A DNA stretch of 64,000 nucleotides from Actinomycetota bacterium. GTDB lineage: Bacteria; Actinomycetota; Thermoleophilia; RBG-16-64-13. Below are positions 18,490 through 27,431 of the stretch, piece by piece; within the stretch, counting starts at the first letter, position 1; every line of letters starts with the position of its first letter. The stretch spans positions 179,869-243,868 of the forward strand of contig JADQBG010000001.1 in the NCBI GenBank assembly GCA_016278725.1. Reading direction: 5' to 3'. The notes beneath the pieces are model-generated. The model was given only the letters and a program-made list of their open reading frames with translations, was not told the DNA's origin and did no database searches. The position numbers and the translations under genes were made by a program.

Positions 18490-18520
18490 AAGTGGGTGCG
18501 GCGCTACCCACTTTTGTATT
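18490..18520 (+). promoter_or_regulatory. terminator-like leader hairpin upstream of rimP
   Basis: AAGTGGGT (18490-18497) pairs perfectly with ACCCACTT (18506-18513), followed by TTGTATTTG. A second palindrome, AAGGGCCCTT (18524-18533), ends 2 bases before the rimP ATG. The hairpin lies inside the leader made from the promoter at 18421. It looks like an attenuator, and NusA from the same operon is a natural candidate regulator. Similar hairpins before rimP are, from memory, common in other Gram-positive bacteria. Confidence 0.6.
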
Positions 18521-18535
18521 TGTAAGGGCCCTTAA

Positions 18536-18988
18536 ATGAAGCTGACCGAGGAGTGGGTACAAGCACAGCTGGATCAGGAGTTCGAGGATCTCGAGTTGGT
18601 TTTGCTCGAGGTGCTGGGAAACCGGAGGAACCGGGTGCTTCGGTTGTTCGTGGACCATCCGTCGGGAGTGACCCATGAACTCCTGGCCGAGGTCTCGCGG
18701 TTCCTGGGGGAGACGCTGGACGAGTCGAGGTACTCCGACGAGCCTTACACGCTCGAAGTGAGTTCCCCCGGCATCGAGCGGCCGCTGGTCAAGAAGAGGC
18801 ACTTCGAGCAGCAGGTGGGCAAGAAGATTTACGTCAAGACCTTCGCGCCGGTCGAGGGGCAGAAGGTCTGGCAGGGAGTGCTTCGCGAGGTTGGCGAAAA
18901 CTCCATCACGGTGGACGAAGACAAGCGGGGGGCCACGATCGCGCTGGAAAACGTGGCCAAGGCTCACCTCGTTTTCGAATTCGAGTAG
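18536..18988 (+). CDS. rimP: ribosome maturation factor RimP
   Basis: RimP helps assemble the 30S subunit. The 150-residue protein has the normal two-domain layout: an N-terminal alpha/beta domain with LELVLLEVLGNRRNRVLRLFV, the conserved YTLEVSSPGIERPL, then a C-terminal SH3-like barrel ending in VAKAHLVFEFE. First gene of the rimP-nusA-ylxR-infB operon, behind a strong promoter and a leader hairpin. No ribosome site stronger than GTAAGGG is seen, and it is partly within a palindrome. Confidence 0.95.
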   Translation: MKLTEEWVQAQLDQEFEDLELVLLEVLGNRRNRVLRLFVDHPSGVTHELLAEVSRFLGETLDESRYSDEPYTLEVSSPGIERPLVKKRHFEQQVGKKIYVKTFAPVEGQKVWQGVLREVGENSITVDEDKRGATIALENVAKAHLVFEFE

Positions 18989-18998
18989 GAGAGGTGGA

Positions 18999-20303
18999 AT
19001 GAACAGAGAGACCATCGAGGCGCTGCACATGATCGAGAAGGAGAAGGGAATCCCCTTCGACCTCTTGATCGACGCGCTCGAAGATGCCCTCCACTCCGCC
19101 TACAACAAGACGGCCAACGCGGTTCCCTTCTCCGAAGTCAAGATCGACCAGGATACCGGCGAGATCCACGTCTTCGAGCTGATCTTTCCTCCGGGTATGG
19201 AACCGGATACGGAGGGCCTCGAGGAGGGGGAGAAGCCGGACATCGACTACTCCATCGCCGAACGCCAGGAAGTCACCCCGAATGATTTTGGGCGGATCGC
19301 GGCGCAGACGGCCAAGCAGGTGATCTATCAGCGCATCCGCGATGCGGAGCAGGACATCTTCTTCCGGGAATACTCCACGCGGCTGGGCGAGATCGTCACC
19401 GGCATCGTCCAGCAATCGGACAACCGTTACACCCTGGTCGACCTCGGCCGGGTGGAGGCGCTCCTGCCCAAGAGCGAGCAGGTGTACACCGAGCGCTACG
19501 AGCACGGGATGCGACTCAAGGCCGTGATCAAAGAAGTCAATCAGAATCCCAAGGGCCCGCCGATCATCCTCTCGCGGCGCAGCGAGGAACTGGTGCGCCG
19601 GTTGTTCGAGCTCGAGGTGCCGGAGATCGCGGATGAACTGGTGGAAATCGTGGGCGTCGCCCGGGAGCCGGGTTACCGCACCAAGATCTCGGTGGTGTCG
19701 CACAGCGACGGGGTCGATCCCGTGGGCGCCTGTGTGGGTCCCCGGGGTTCGCGGGTCAGGATGGTGGTGTCCGAGCTTCGCGGAGAGAAGATCGACATCA
19801 TTCCCTTCAACGAGGAGCCCGCGCGGTTCGTGGCCAAGGCGCTTTCGCCCGCCCGGGTACGTGAGGTTTTGCTCGACGACGAGGCCCTCGAGGCCACCGT
19901 GGTCGTGCCCGATGATCAACTGTCGCTTGCCATCGGCAAGGACGGGATGAACGCCCGCCTCGCCAACCGGCTCACCGGCTGGAAGATCGACATCAAGTCC
20001 GAGACGGAAATGGTGGAGGAGGAGACCTCCTTCAGCGTGACCGAAGAGGAGCAGCAGGTCGACGACGGCCGCTGTCACGCGGTCACCAGCGGGGGCAAGC
20101 GCTGCCCCAACGCGGCGCTCCCGGGGAGCCTTTACTGCGGTATCCCGTCGCACCAGGCCCAGGCCCTCGAGCAAGGGGCCGCGGCTGCCGATGAAGCTGC
20201 GTCCGTCTCCGCGGAAGAGACGGTGCCGGCGGTGGCCGAGGCCGAGGCCGGCCCCGCTGAGGGGCAGTCAGAAGCAGTGGCGGAGGAGGCCGGGGAGGCA
20301 TAG
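18999..20303 (+). CDS. nusA: transcription factor NusA with C-terminal Cys/His motif
   Basis: NusA binds RNA polymerase and controls pausing, termination and antitermination. ATG at 18999 follows GGAGAGGTGG; the frame is open upstream only as a shadow of rimP. The N-terminal polymerase-binding domain (RETIEALHMIEKEKGIP), the S1 domain (GEIVTGIVQQSD) and two KH domains (GACVGPRGSRVRM and LAIGKDGMNARLA) are in order. After residue 345 comes an unusual tail with C359-x9-C369-x10-C380-x4-H385, a possible zinc knuckle, then about 45 acidic/Ala residues. Confidence 0.95.
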   Translation: MNRETIEALHMIEKEKGIPFDLLIDALEDALHSAYNKTANAVPFSEVKIDQDTGEIHVFELIFPPGMEPDTEGLEEGEKPDIDYSIAERQEVTPNDFGRIAAQTAKQVIYQRIRDAEQDIFFREYSTRLGEIVTGIVQQSDNRYTLVDLGRVEALLPKSEQVYTERYEHGMRLKAVIKEVNQNPKGPPIILSRRSEELVRRLFELEVPEIADELVEIVGVAREPGYRTKISVVSHSDGVDPVGACVGPRGSRVRMVVSELRGEKIDIIPFNEEPARFVAKALSPARVREVLLDDEALEATVVVPDDQLSLAIGKDGMNARLANRLTGWKIDIKSETEMVEEETSFSVTEEEQQVDDGRCHAVTSGGKRCPNAALPGSLYCGIPSHQAQALEQGAAAADEAASVSAEETVPAVAEAEAGPAEGQSEAVAEEAGEA

Positions 20304-20308
20304 TCCTC

Positions 20309-20647
20309 TTGCCGTCTCGAACGAGAGAGAGAAGTACCGCGGCGCGCTCCGGGCACCAGCCCGAACGTCGCTGCGTGGGCTGCGGAACCCGACGCCCGCA
20401 GGCTGAGTTGATACGCTTCCACACTCGGAAGACCGAAGGCGAAGCTCTGCGGGTGGTGCCGGACGCTTCCGGAGAGCGCTTGGGCCGAGGGGCGTATTTG
20501 TGCCCCCGCCTCGCCTGTTTGGAGCTCGCCCTCCGGCGCCGGGGCTTCCAGCGGGCTTTCCGGGCGGCGGTGGAGCTGGACGAGAACGAGTTGCGCGACG
20601 CGCTGAAGAATAGACCAGAAGATAACGAGCAACGGCAGGTGGACTAG
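20309..20647 (+). CDS. ylxR: YlxR-family RNA-binding protein
   Basis: A member of the DUF448/YlxR family, a small nucleic-acid-binding protein almost always encoded between nusA and infB. The family signature RRCVGCGTRRPQAELIRF and the later GRGAYLCP are clear. A basic N-terminus and a charged C-terminal tail flank the core of about 75 residues. Start TTG at 20309 is 5 bases after the nusA stop. The last base of its stop overlaps the infB GTG. Reported roles in other bacteria concern transcription regulation or RNase P; none can be assigned here. Confidence 0.9.
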   Translation: MPSRTRERSTAARSGHQPERRCVGCGTRRPQAELIRFHTRKTEGEALRVVPDASGERLGRGAYLCPRLACLELALRRRGFQRAFRAAVELDENELRDALKNRPEDNEQRQVD

Positions 20648-23310
20648 TGGCAAAACGGCGGATTTATGAAATTGCGAAAGACCGGGGAATGACGACTCAG
20701 GAGCTTGCTGAGCAACTCCGTTCGGCGGGGTTGGAATTCAAGAGCAATCTCTCGAGCGTCGAAGAATCTGAGGTCGAGCGCGTTCTTTCCGCCGAGAAAG
20801 CCGCCCCGACCGATGGCGCAGAGGCTGCGGCCAAGCCCAAGCCCAAACCCAAGGCCAAGGCTGCAGAGGCCAAGTCCGCGGAGGCCAAGGCTGGGGAGGC
20901 CAAAACCGACTCCGCCGAGGTCGCACCGGCGAAGAGCGAATCCGCGAAGCCGGCGGAGGCCAAGCCAGAGCCGGCCAAGACGGCCGCTCCCAAACCCGCC
21001 GCTTCGAGCGGCCCCCGCAAAGCGGGCGGCGGCGGAAGCGGGCCTCGCCGCGTCAAGAGCATTCGGAACGAGGACCGGCCCACCGTGGCCGCTCCCGACG
21101 TCCCCATGCGCAAGGGCGTGAAGCCTTCGGGCAACGTCCTGCGCAAGGGCGAAGAGCACAAACTGATCGAGCAAAAGCGCCAAGAGCAAAAGGCGGCGCA
21201 GGCCGCGGCGGCGCAGCAGCGGCAGGCCAAGACCGAAACCCCGCCCGCAAAGCAGGGTCAGGGCAGCCCGCCGCCGCCCCGCACCTCCCGTCCTGCCGGC
21301 CCGGCTCCCGCTCAGCAGCACACCGAGGAAGCCGAGGGACGGAAACGCCCGGCCGCCCGGACGCGTCCGACCACGACCCCCGCTGCGGCCACCGGTGGCC
21401 GCCCTCGCCGGGGCGCGGAGCGTTCGACTCGCCGGCGCGTGGTCATCGATTCTCAGGCCGGCCGCAAAGGGGGCAGACCCAGTCGAGGCCCCAAGGGTGA
21501 TGCGGCTCACGCGGAGCCCCAGGCGCCGGTCAAAGCGAAGCCGGCTCCCGGGACCGAGAGCCCGGTGGAACTGGCCAGCGGCGCCACGGTCAAGGATTTG
21601 GCCGATGCGCTTCAACTCGCTCCCTCCGAACTGATCATGACCATGATGAAGCTGGGCGAGATGGTGACCATCACCCAGTCGCTCTCAGACGAGGCGATTG
21701 AGATCCTGGCTTCCGAATTCGAACGTCAGGTCCTCATCAAGCACGTCGAGGAGGAGACGGACGAACCTGTTTTCGAGGACGCGCCCGGGGATCTGAAGGA
21801 CCGCGCTCCCGTGGTGACCATCATGGGTCACGTGGACCACGGGAAGACCTCTTTGCTGGACGCCATCCGGACGACGGAAGTCGCGGCGGGCGAGGCTGGA
21901 GGGATCACCCAGCATATCGGCGCCTATCAGGTTCGCCACGGCGAGCGGCCGGTGACCTTCATCGATACTCCCGGTCACGAGGCCTTCACGGCCATGAGGG
22001 CCCGGGGCGCCAAAGTCACCGACATAGCGGTGATCGTCGTGGCCGCCAATGACGGGGTGATGCCTCAGACAGTCGAGGCTATCGACCACGCCAAGGCCGC
22101 CGAGGTCCCCATGGTCGTGGCCATCAACAAGATGGACCTGGCCGACTCGAACCCGGACCGCGTGAAGCAGCAGCTCTCCGATCAGGGCCTGATGCCTGAG
22201 GACTGGGGGGGCGACACGGTGATGGTCCCGGTCTCGGCGAAGCAGGGCACCAACCTGGACGAACTGATGGACATGTTGCTCCTGGTCGCCGACGTGCAGG
22301 AACTCAAGGCCAACCCCGAAGCACCGGCCTCGGGCGTCATCGTCGAGGCCGAACTAGACGTGGGCCGGGGGCCCGTTGCCACCATGCTGGTGCAGCGGGG
22401 CACGCTCAAGGTCGGAGACGCTATCTGGAGCGGAGAGGCCTACGGCAAGGTCAAGGCCATGTTCGACTTCAAGGGCGAGGAGATCAAAGAAGCGGGGCCG
22501 AGCGTGCCCGTCCAGATCCTCGGCTTCGATACGGTCCCCGACGCCGGCGATTACGCCATGGTGGTAAAGGACGAGCGTGAGGCCCGGCACAAGGCCGAGC
22601 AGCGCACCTCCCGCATGCGCATGGAGCAACAGGCCAAGGGCGGCGCCGGTGCGACCTCGTTGGACGACTTCTACGCCCGTCTCAAGGAAGGCGAGGTCAA
22701 GGAACTCAACCTGGTCCTCAAGGCCGACGTGGGCGGCTCCGCCGAGGCGCTTCAGGAGGCTCTGCAGAACGTCAGTCACCCCGAGGTCAAGGTGCGCGTC
22801 ATCCACTCGGGCGTCGGCGGCGTGAACGAGTCCGACATCATGCTGGCCGCCGCCTCCAACGCGGTGGTGATCGGCTTCAACGTCCGGCCTTCGATCGGCG
22901 CGAAGAACCTCGCCGAGCAGGAGGGTGTGGACGTCCGCACCTACCGGGTGATCTACAAGGCGATCGAGGATGTGGAAGCGGCCCTGGTGGGGATGCTCGA
23001 ACCGGACAAGGTGGAGGAGGAGCTGGGCACGGTCGAGGTGCGCCAGACTTTCCGCTCGTCGAAGATCGGCACGATCGCCGGCGGCTACGTGCAGACCGGC
23101 AAGATCACCCGTAACGCCAGGGTCAGGATTGTGCGCAACGGGAGCATAGTCTACGAGGGCAACCTCAGCTCGCTCAAGCGCTTCCAGGAAGACGCGCGTG
23201 AAGTCCAGGCCGGCTACGAATGCGGTCTGGTGATCGAGGGCTACGACGACATCAAGGAAGGCGACATGATCGAAGCCTTCGAGATCCGGGAAGTCGCCCG
23301 CACGGCGTAG
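20647..23310 (+). CDS. infB: translation initiation factor IF-2
   Basis: A GTPase that places initiator tRNA on the ribosome. The N-terminus RIYEIAKDRGMTTQELAEQL is a typical IF2-N module. Residues about 55-300 are a low-complexity Ala/Lys/Pro-rich region with runs of KPKPKPKAK type. The G domain has GHVDHGKT at 394-401, DTPGHEAF and NKMD, and the C-terminal domains continue to EAFEIREVART. The 887-residue length is normal for the long actinobacterial type. GTG start overlaps the ylxR stop. Confidence 0.97.
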   Translation: MAKRRIYEIAKDRGMTTQELAEQLRSAGLEFKSNLSSVEESEVERVLSAEKAAPTDGAEAAAKPKPKPKAKAAEAKSAEAKAGEAKTDSAEVAPAKSESAKPAEAKPEPAKTAAPKPAASSGPRKAGGGGSGPRRVKSIRNEDRPTVAAPDVPMRKGVKPSGNVLRKGEEHKLIEQKRQEQKAAQAAAAQQRQAKTETPPAKQGQGSPPPPRTSRPAGPAPAQQHTEEAEGRKRPAARTRPTTTPAAATGGRPRRGAERSTRRRVVIDSQAGRKGGRPSRGPKGDAAHAEPQAPVKAKPAPGTESPVELASGATVKDLADALQLAPSELIMTMMKLGEMVTITQSLSDEAIEILASEFERQVLIKHVEEETDEPVFEDAPGDLKDRAPVVTIMGHVDHGKTSLLDAIRTTEVAAGEAGGITQHIGAYQVRHGERPVTFIDTPGHEAFTAMRARGAKVTDIAVIVVAANDGVMPQTVEAIDHAKAAEVPMVVAINKMDLADSNPDRVKQQLSDQGLMPEDWGGDTVMVPVSAKQGTNLDELMDMLLLVADVQELKANPEAPASGVIVEAELDVGRGPVATMLVQRGTLKVGDAIWSGEAYGKVKAMFDFKGEEIKEAGPSVPVQILGFDTVPDAGDYAMVVKDEREARHKAEQRTSRMRMEQQAKGGAGATSLDDFYARLKEGEVKELNLVLKADVGGSAEALQEALQNVSHPEVKVRVIHSGVGGVNESDIMLAAASNAVVIGFNVRPSIGAKNLAEQEGVDVRTYRVIYKAIEDVEAALVGMLEPDKVEEELGTVEVRQTFRSSKIGTIAGGYVQTGKITRNARVRIVRNGSIVYEGNLSSLKRFQEDAREVQAGYECGLVIEGYDDIKEGDMIEAFEIREVARTA

Positions 23311-23313
23311 CCG

Positions 23314-23637
23314 GTGACGGGCAGACTCGAGGCGGACGCCAGGGGCTTCGTGGGCATTTTGGCGGTCGAGCTCCACTTTCCGGAGCTCGGCTCGCTAAAG
23401 GCCAAGCGTATGTTCCTGCGCAAACTGAGAGACACCGTGAGCCGGCGATACAACGCGAGCGTGTGCGAAGTCGCCTATCAGGACCTCTGGCAACGCTCGC
23501 GCGTGCTGATAGCAATTGCCGCGTCGGACACGTCCAGCCTCGACCGTACCCTAAATGCCATTACTGGGTATCTGTATTCGCAGGACTGGCAGGTGACCGA
23601 CATCCAGGAGGAGGTCGTCGAGATAGATGGCACGTGA
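23314..23637 (+). CDS. ylxP: DUF503 / YlxP-family protein
   Basis: A 107-residue protein of the YlxP family, found next to infB-rbfA in many Gram-positive bacteria. Its function is not established; a link to ribosome maturation is suggested only by context. Family features are LHFPELGSLKAKRMFLRKLRD, NASVCEVAYQDLWQRS and AIAASDTSSLDRTL. GTG at 23314 starts 3 bases after infB. The gene overlaps rbfA by 11 bases, so it is translated in the same unit. Confidence 0.88.
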   Translation: MTGRLEADARGFVGILAVELHFPELGSLKAKRMFLRKLRDTVSRRYNASVCEVAYQDLWQRSRVLIAIAASDTSSLDRTLNAITGYLYSQDWQVTDIQEEVVEIDGT

Positions 23638-24073
23638 ACCTTCGGTACGTATGAGACGCGTGAACGAGGCGATCAAAGAACTGGTCAGCGGCGCGGTCGC
23701 CAACCGCCTGAAGGACCCGAGGATCGGTTTCGTGACCGTCACCGGGGCAAACACCACCTCGGACCTGCAATACGCGACGATCTATGTCTCGGTTTTCGGC
23801 AAGGAGAGCGAGAAGGAACAAACCCTCGAAGGATTGCGCTCCTCTGAGGGCTTTCTGCAGGAGATCATCAACCGCGAGCTCCACCTGAAGCGGACGCCCA
23901 AGCTGGAATTCGTCTACGACGAGAGTATCGACGAAGGCATGAAGATTCAGAGCCTCCTCAGAAAAGAAAGCGAACGCCTGGGGATCTCCTTGGCCGAGGA
24001 GCCGGCCGAAGAGCTCGACGAGGACGTCGAGGACGATGAGGACGCCGAGGACGAGGCGGAGGAAGAGGCTTGA
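23627..24073 (+). CDS. rbfA: ribosome-binding factor A
   Basis: RbfA is a KH-fold protein needed for late 30S maturation and 16S rRNA processing. Family sequence: RMRRVNEAIKELVSGAVANRL, KDPRIGFVTVTGANTTSDL and the C-terminal RTPKLEFVYDESIDEGM. The last 25 residues are a run of Glu/Asp that extends beyond the usual 120-residue core. ATG at 23627 lies inside ylxP. TTG of nrnA overlaps its stop (TTGA). Confidence 0.95.
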   Translation: MAREPSVRMRRVNEAIKELVSGAVANRLKDPRIGFVTVTGANTTSDLQYATIYVSVFGKESEKEQTLEGLRSSEGFLQEIINRELHLKRTPKLEFVYDESIDEGMKIQSLLRKESERLGISLAEEPAEELDEDVEDDEDAEDEAEEEA

Positions 24074-25071
24074 GCCCCATCACCGCCGACGACAGTTCGA
24101 TTTCGCTGGAAGAAATCGCCGAGAGGCTGCCTCAGGAAAAGCGCATCCTCATAGCCGCCCACGAGAATCCCGACGGGGACGCGCTCGGCTGCGTGGCCGC
24201 CCTCAGCCTGCTGGCCGATAAGCTGGGCATCGAAAACTCGGTCTACCTTCCGGGAGAGGGTTCCTTCCCCCCCGAGTATGAGTTCCTGCCCGGTCTGGAG
24301 GGCGTGCTGCGCGGGGACTTCCCGGCGCTCGAGGGGAACACCACCGCCTACATCCTGGATTGCGCTTCGACCGGGCGCCTCTCCAAGAGCGGTCTCGAAT
24401 GCGCCGGGGCCTGCATCAACATAGATCATCATCAGGACAACACCCGCTTCGGGAGCCACAACCACATCGATCCCGAGGCCGCCTCGACCACCGAACTGCT
24501 CTATCGAATAATCAAAATTGGCGGGCTGCCGCTCGACGCCGAGATCGCCACCGCCCTCTACGTCGGCCTGGTGACCGACACCGGCCGCTTCCAATACGCC
24601 AACACCTCGCCGGCGGCCCACCGCATGGCCGCGGAGCTCCAGGAGGCGGGGGTGGACGTGAACGCGGTCTATCGCCGGCTGTACGAGAACGTGCCGCTGC
24701 CCAAGGTCCTGCTCCGGGCGCGGGCGCTCGGCCGGCTCGAGCTCCGCTTGGGCGGCGCCCTGGCCGTCTCCTGGCTGCTGTCGCAGGACTTCAAGGACGT
24801 GGGGGCGGATGAGAGTTACGGCGAGGGGATCATCGACGGTCTCCGGGCGATTCGCGGAGTCAAGATCGCCGCGCTCATCCGGGAGCAGAGTAACAACGGC
24901 ACGGTGGTGCTCAAGGGCAGCCTGCGTTCGACGGACGGTTCCGTGAACGTCGCCAACATCGCCCACCTTTTCGGGGGAGGGGGACACGTCCTGGCGGCCG
25001 GCTTCAGCGCCGACAGCGGCATCCCCGAGTTGCTGGACCGGCTGGAGCAAGAGGTGAAGGCCCGACTATGA
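24070..25071 (+). CDS. nrnA: DHH-family phosphoesterase, NrnA-like nanoRNase/pAp phosphatase
   Basis: A bifunctional enzyme type that degrades very short RNAs and dephosphorylates pAp. DHH-domain motifs are ILIAAHENPDGDALG, ILDCASTGR and NIDHHQDN; the DHHA1 domain has the Gly-rich FGGGGHVLAAGF box near the C-terminus. TTG at 24070 overlaps the rbfA stop. The rbfA-nrnA-truB-ribF order is typical of Gram-positive bacteria. In this window it adds to an unusually complete set of RNA decay enzymes (PNPase, RNase J, RNase Y). Confidence 0.93.
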   Translation: MSPITADDSSISLEEIAERLPQEKRILIAAHENPDGDALGCVAALSLLADKLGIENSVYLPGEGSFPPEYEFLPGLEGVLRGDFPALEGNTTAYILDCASTGRLSKSGLECAGACINIDHHQDNTRFGSHNHIDPEAASTTELLYRIIKIGGLPLDAEIATALYVGLVTDTGRFQYANTSPAAHRMAAELQEAGVDVNAVYRRLYENVPLPKVLLRARALGRLELRLGGALAVSWLLSQDFKDVGADESYGEGIIDGLRAIRGVKIAALIREQSNNGTVVLKGSLRSTDGSVNVANIAHLFGGGGHVLAAGFSADSGIPELLDRLEQEVKARL

Positions 25072-25958
25072 GCCGCAGGCGGCCGGATCTGCCGGCGAGA
25101 GTGGTTCTCGTCGACAAGCCGGCGGATTGGACCAGCTACGACGTCATCCGCCGGGTCAAGCAATCGCTTCGCGGCAAGATCGGTCACGCCGGGACACTCG
25201 ACCCTTTCGCCACCGGGCTCCTGCTGGTTCTGCTCGGCCAGGCCACCCGCATCTCCAGTTTGATCATGGAGCTGCCCAAGGAGTACCTGGCCACCGCGCG
25301 TTTTGGCGCCTCCTCGACGACCGGAGATCCCACCGGGGAGATTCGCGAGACCGGGAGGGAGGTGGAAGTCGGCGATCTGTTGGCGGCGCTCGACCGGATG
25401 CGCGGACCGGTCCTTCAGCGCGTGCCCATGACCAGCGCGGTCAAAGTCGGAGGCGAACGCCTGTACGACAAGGCCCGCCGCGGCGAGGAGATCGAAACGC
25501 CCGAGCGGGAAATCATGGTCTACGATGCCGCTCTGCTCGGCTTCGACCAGGAGACGCAGACGGCGAAGCTCCTTTTCCGGACGGGCAAGGGCGCCTACAT
25601 CCGCAGGCTGGCGGAGGATTTGGGAGCCGAGTTGGAAGCCGGCGCCTATCTCACCGCGCTCCGGCGATTGCGCGCGGGCGTCTTTTCGGTGGACGCGGCT
25701 TGCTCTCCCGACGATTTCGGAGCCGGGTTTCTTCGAGGCCGCTCGCAATCCGTGCGGCCGCTCTCCGAAGCCCTCTCCTTCTTGCCCGCGCTCGAAGTGG
25801 ACGGGGGGGCGGCCGCCCGGGCCGCCAACGGCAACGAATTGCGGCCGGCCCCGGAGGGACGCTTTCGGGTGATGCGCGCCGGAGCTTTGCTGGGCCTCTA
25901 TCAGGGGGAAGCCGGCGTGGGACGCCCGCTGGTCGTTTTTCCCGAACCGCAGGACTAG
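25068..25958 (+). CDS. truB: tRNA pseudouridine(55) synthase
   Basis: Makes the universal pseudouridine 55 in the T-loop of tRNAs. Catalytic Asp45 lies in GHAGTLDPFATGLL. Other family segments are LVDKPADWTSYDVI, YLATARFGASSTTGD and the GAYIRRLAEDLG strand. A small C-terminal domain follows. ATG at 25068 overlaps the nrnA stop (ATGA), so translation is coupled. The length of 296 residues is normal. Confidence 0.95.
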   Translation: MSRRRPDLPARVVLVDKPADWTSYDVIRRVKQSLRGKIGHAGTLDPFATGLLLVLLGQATRISSLIMELPKEYLATARFGASSTTGDPTGEIRETGREVEVGDLLAALDRMRGPVLQRVPMTSAVKVGGERLYDKARRGEEIETPEREIMVYDAALLGFDQETQTAKLLFRTGKGAYIRRLAEDLGAELEAGAYLTALRRLRAGVFSVDAACSPDDFGAGFLRGRSQSVRPLSEALSFLPALEVDGGAAARAANGNELRPAPEGRFRVMRAGALLGLYQGEAGVGRPLVVFPEPQD

Positions 25959-25976
25959 GCCGGAGGGCCGCAAGCA

Positions 25977-26912
25977 GTGCGCCTTTACCGACATCTGAAT
26001 GAGGTGGACCGCCGATCCGCGGTGGCCCGCGCGGTGGCCATCGGCGTGTTCGACGGGGTCCACCTCGGTCATCGGGAGATCGTCCGCCGAACGGTCGAAG
26101 AGGCCTACTTTCTGCGGGGCCGGGCGCTGGTGCTCACCTTCGAGCCGCATCCGGACAGCGTGCTCAATCCGCTGGCGGCCCCGCCCAGCCTGACCTCGCT
26201 GGACCTAAAGCTCGAACTGCTCGAAGAGAAGGGCGTCGACGAGACCGCCGCTATCCCCTTCGACCCCGAGTTCGCCCGGCAATCGCCCGAGACCTTCTGC
26301 CGGCAGCTACTCCGCGAGGGGCTGAACGCGTCCCACGTGATCGTGGGGGAGAATTTCCGCTTCGGCGCCGGTGCTCAGGGCTCTCCGCAGGTACTCAGCG
26401 AACTGGGAGAGCGGTTGGGCTTTGGGGTTACGGCTGTCGCTTTGACCAGCCGGAACGGGGTTCCCGTCTCGAGCACGCGCATCCGCGGCCTGCTGCAGCA
26501 GGGGAGGACGATGGAGGCGGCTCGGCTACTCGGCCGCCCGCACCTGCTCGAGGGGTACGTGATCGCCGGAGACGGCCGGGGCCGGGCGCTGGGGGTTCCC
26601 ACGGCCAACATCGCGGTCCCCCAGGGACTGGTGATTCCCGCTCCCGGCGTCTACGTGAGCCGCAGTTTGGTCGCCGGCCAGGAGTACGGTTCGGTCACCA
26701 GCATCGGCACCAATCCCACCTTCGACGGCGTCGACCTTCGGGTGGAAACCCATATTCTCGAGTTCGACCACGGCATCTATGGACAGAGGATGCGGGTCGA
26801 ATTCTTCCAGAGACTCAGGGGCCAGGAACGCTTCCCGGACGTCGAGGCCCTAAAGGCCCAGATGTGGGAGGACATCCGCCGGGCCGAGAGCGCTCTGGCG
26901 GCCCGCGGTTGA
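25977..26912 (+). CDS. ribF: bifunctional riboflavin kinase / FAD synthetase
   Basis: Makes FMN from riboflavin and then FAD. The N-terminal nucleotidyltransferase domain has GVFDGVHLGH and VSSTRIRGLL. The C-terminal kinase domain has the GVPTANI motif and ends in the ETHILEFDHGIYGQRM strand region. GTG at 25977 gives a 311-residue protein of normal length. It closes the rimP-to-ribF run; a 142-base gap to rpsO follows. Confidence 0.95.
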   Translation: MRLYRHLNEVDRRSAVARAVAIGVFDGVHLGHREIVRRTVEEAYFLRGRALVLTFEPHPDSVLNPLAAPPSLTSLDLKLELLEEKGVDETAAIPFDPEFARQSPETFCRQLLREGLNASHVIVGENFRFGAGAQGSPQVLSELGERLGFGVTAVALTSRNGVPVSSTRIRGLLQQGRTMEAARLLGRPHLLEGYVIAGDGRGRALGVPTANIAVPQGLVIPAPGVYVSRSLVAGQEYGSVTSIGTNPTFDGVDLRVETHILEFDHGIYGQRMRVEFFQRLRGQERFPDVEALKAQMWEDIRRAESALAARG

Positions 26913-27054
26913 GCCCCGGAGGCGCCCCGTTGACGAGGTTGTGTCCGGCGCCTGTGGTAACCTATTTTGGTCTGGGCGTAAGCCCAAATTGCAACCTGCA
27001 TCTCGGCCGGGATGAATTGATTTCGGCTGGGGGTACGGACAAGGAGAGCACTGG

Positions 27055-27321
27055 ATGCTGAGCAAGGAAGAAAAGACCGGGATCATCGACAAGCACAAGC
27101 AGCACGAGGGCGACACCGGTTCGCCCGAAGTGCAGGTGGCCATCCTCACGAGGCAGATCAACGTCCTCACGGAACACCTGAAGTTTCACAAGAAGGATCA
27201 CCACTCCCGCCGGGGCCTGCTGAAAATGGTCGGTAAGCGTCGGCGTCTGCTCAACTACCTGCACAAGCAGGACGTGGAGCGCTATAGAAGTCTGGTGCAG
27301 GAGCTAGGTCTGCGGAAATAG
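27055..27321 (+). CDS. rpsO: 30S ribosomal protein S15
   Basis: An 88-residue S15, the standard length, which binds 16S rRNA early in assembly. Family sequence: [20 protein letters not shown], then [16 protein letters not shown] and [21 protein letters not shown] precedes the ATG. Its 142-base leader holds AGGCGCC/GGCGCCT pairing (26920-26926 with 26947-26953) and a GGGC-GTAA-GCCC hairpin (26978-26989), which could serve S15 autoregulation. A TGG-TAACCT extended -10-like element lies at 26955-26963. pnp follows, the classical rpsO-pnp pair. Confidence 0.95.
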   Translation: MLSKEEKTGIIDKHKQHEGDTGSPEVQVAILTRQINVLTEHLKFHKKDHHSRRGLLKMVGKRRRLLNYLHKQDVERYRSLVQELGLRK

Positions 27322-27338
27322 CCGTGGGCTAAACAAGA

Positions 27339-27353
27339 CCTCCCGCCGGGAGG
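27339..27353 (+). promoter_or_regulatory. short GC hairpin after rpsO
   Basis: CCTCCC (27339-27344) pairs with GGGAGG (27348-27353). A TTTT run lies 17 bases further on, too far for a standard intrinsic terminator. It may stabilise the rpsO mRNA end or act as a processing site between rpsO and pnp. Confidence 0.4.
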
Positions 27354-27372
27354 CGCGTGCGGCCCGGTCCTT

Positions 27373-27399
27373 TTGACCCCCCTTGTTGGCGGGAATAAT
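27373..27399 (+). promoter_or_regulatory. possible promoter for pnp
   Basis: TTGACC (27373-27378) and AATAAT (27394-27399) resemble -35 and -10 boxes but are separated by only 15 bases. Transcription from here would include the long pnp leader hairpin. Moderate to weak support. Confidence 0.4.
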
Positions 27400-27431
27400 A
27401 GGGCCGACGGGTCGAGCGGAATAATGTTCGA

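Noticed and set aside
26930..26963. A promoter with TTGACG and TAACCT before rpsO
   Set aside because: The spacing is 22 bases and the -10 match is poor; only noted in the rpsO entry.
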